64,000 nucleotides of DNA from Pseudomonas khorasanensis. GTDB taxonomy: Bacteria; Pseudomonadota; Gammaproteobacteria; Pseudomonadales; Pseudomonadaceae. Below are positions 63,628 through 64,000 of this stretch, one piece after another. A program made the position numbers and the translations under genes. The stretch is taken from positions 124,001-188,000 of the forward strand of contig NZ_JABWQP020000008.1 in NCBI RefSeq assembly GCF_014268505.2, read 5' to 3'. The notes below the pieces were generated by a model. It was not told the DNA's origin. It did not search any database and saw only the letters and a list, made by a program, of their open reading frames with translations. The stretch's first letter is position 1. Every line of letters starts with the position of its first letter.

Positions 63628-64000
63628 TGTCTTCTCCTTCGACCATGACGGCGGTCAGTGTGAGTGAGCGATCCAGCCGCACGCAGTCGGCCCAGGCGCC
63701 GGGGGCGAGGCGCCCACGTTCGTTGATGCCGAGGTAATCGGCGGGAAATTGCGACAGCCGTTGCGAAGCCTCGGCGATCGGCAGACCGATCTTCACCAGA
63801 TTACGCAGGGCCTGATCCATGGTCAGGGTGCTGCCGGCCAATGTGCCGTCGGGCAAGCGCACGCCGCCCAGGCATTTGGTCACGGTGTGGCTGCCGAGCT
63901 TGTATTCACCGTCGGGCATGCCGGCGGCGGCGGTGGAATCGGTGACGCAATACAGGCACGGGATCGAGCGCAGGGCCACGCGGATTGCACCCGGATGGAC
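63608..64000 (-). CDS. nagA: NagA, N-acetylglucosamine-6-phosphate deacetylase, C-terminal part
   Basis: The last 130 codons; the gene continues past the right edge. YCVTDSTAAAGMPDGEY carries the conserved active-site aspartate of the family, followed by the N-x-V-K-I-G-L segment and GRLAPGAWADCV. It removes acetate from GlcNAc-6-phosphate before NagB2. The end overlaps the start of nagB2 by about 20 bases. Confidence 0.95.
   Translation of the reverse strand, partial: VHPGAIRVALRSIPCLYCVTDSTAAAGMPDGEYKLGSHTVTKCLGGVRLPDGTLAGSTLTMDQALRNLVKIGLPIAEASQRLSQFPADYLGINERGRLAPGAWADCVRLDRSLTLTAVMVEGEDIDFKNA

Overview
The window is chromosomal DNA of a Pseudomonas, most likely of the P. fluorescens group. 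The evidence is the complete gene order of the alginate operon, close protein matches to known Pseudomonas families (Alg proteins, DauBAR, EstB, LptFG, PA3833-type protein), GC-rich codon use, and many short intergenic REP/REPIN palindromes of the kinds found in that group. No rRNA, tRNA, CRISPR array, prophage or insertion sequence with a transposase was seen.

Layout: (1) 1-12600, minus strand: alginate operon algD-alg8-alg44-algK-algE-algG-algX-algL-algI (algI is cut by the window start; algJ, algF and algA would lie further left). A long algD leader carries a candidate AlgU-type promoter and upstream repeats. (2) 12600-17980: yaaA, a degenerate NodB-like deacetylase, a PIN-PhoH ATPase and moaCDE. 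(3) 18000-24450: a basic amino-acid binding protein, the D-arginine catabolic genes dauB-dauA-dauR, the RNA helicase rhlB and the esterase estB. (4) 24450-29120: the general L-amino-acid ABC transporter aapJQMP behind a candidate sigma-54 promoter. (5) 29120-35600: accessory stretch with an MqsRA toxin-antitoxin pair and its palindromic operator, a GntR regulator with an MFS exporter, an NTF2-like protein, a GIY-YIG protein, a glutathione transferase with an extra C-terminal domain, a membrane-anchored glutaredoxin and yejK. (6) 36000-45600: hupN, rlmF, valS, a chi-linked protein, holC, pepA and lptF-lptG. (7) 45600-51800: lepA-lepB-rnc-era-recO-pdxJ. (8) 51900-64000: mltF, purL, a YqfO-like protein and the N-acetylglucosamine PTS operon nagA-nagB2-nagF-nagE (nagA is cut by the window end).

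The alginate genes form one envelope-spanning machine. AlgD makes GDP-mannuronate, and Alg8 polymerises it under c-di-GMP control through Alg44. AlgK and AlgE export the chain, while AlgG, AlgX, AlgL and AlgI epimerise, acetylate and trim it. The aap transporter and dau genes serve amino-acid uptake and catabolism. The nag genes take up GlcNAc by phosphotransfer and convert it to fructose-6-phosphate.

Most of the window is ordinary core genome, and I see no clearly new multi-gene system. The points most worth a second look are these: a REPIN sitting at the 5' end of algK, in frame with it; a perfect 16-bp hairpin between algD and alg8; the algD upstream repeats; the sigma-54-like site before aapJ; palindromes before mqsR and the GntR gene; the degenerate deacetylase; the GST with an added domain; a second NagE IIB domain lacking the phospho-cysteine; and the unusual lptG/lepA junction, where mucD normally sits.
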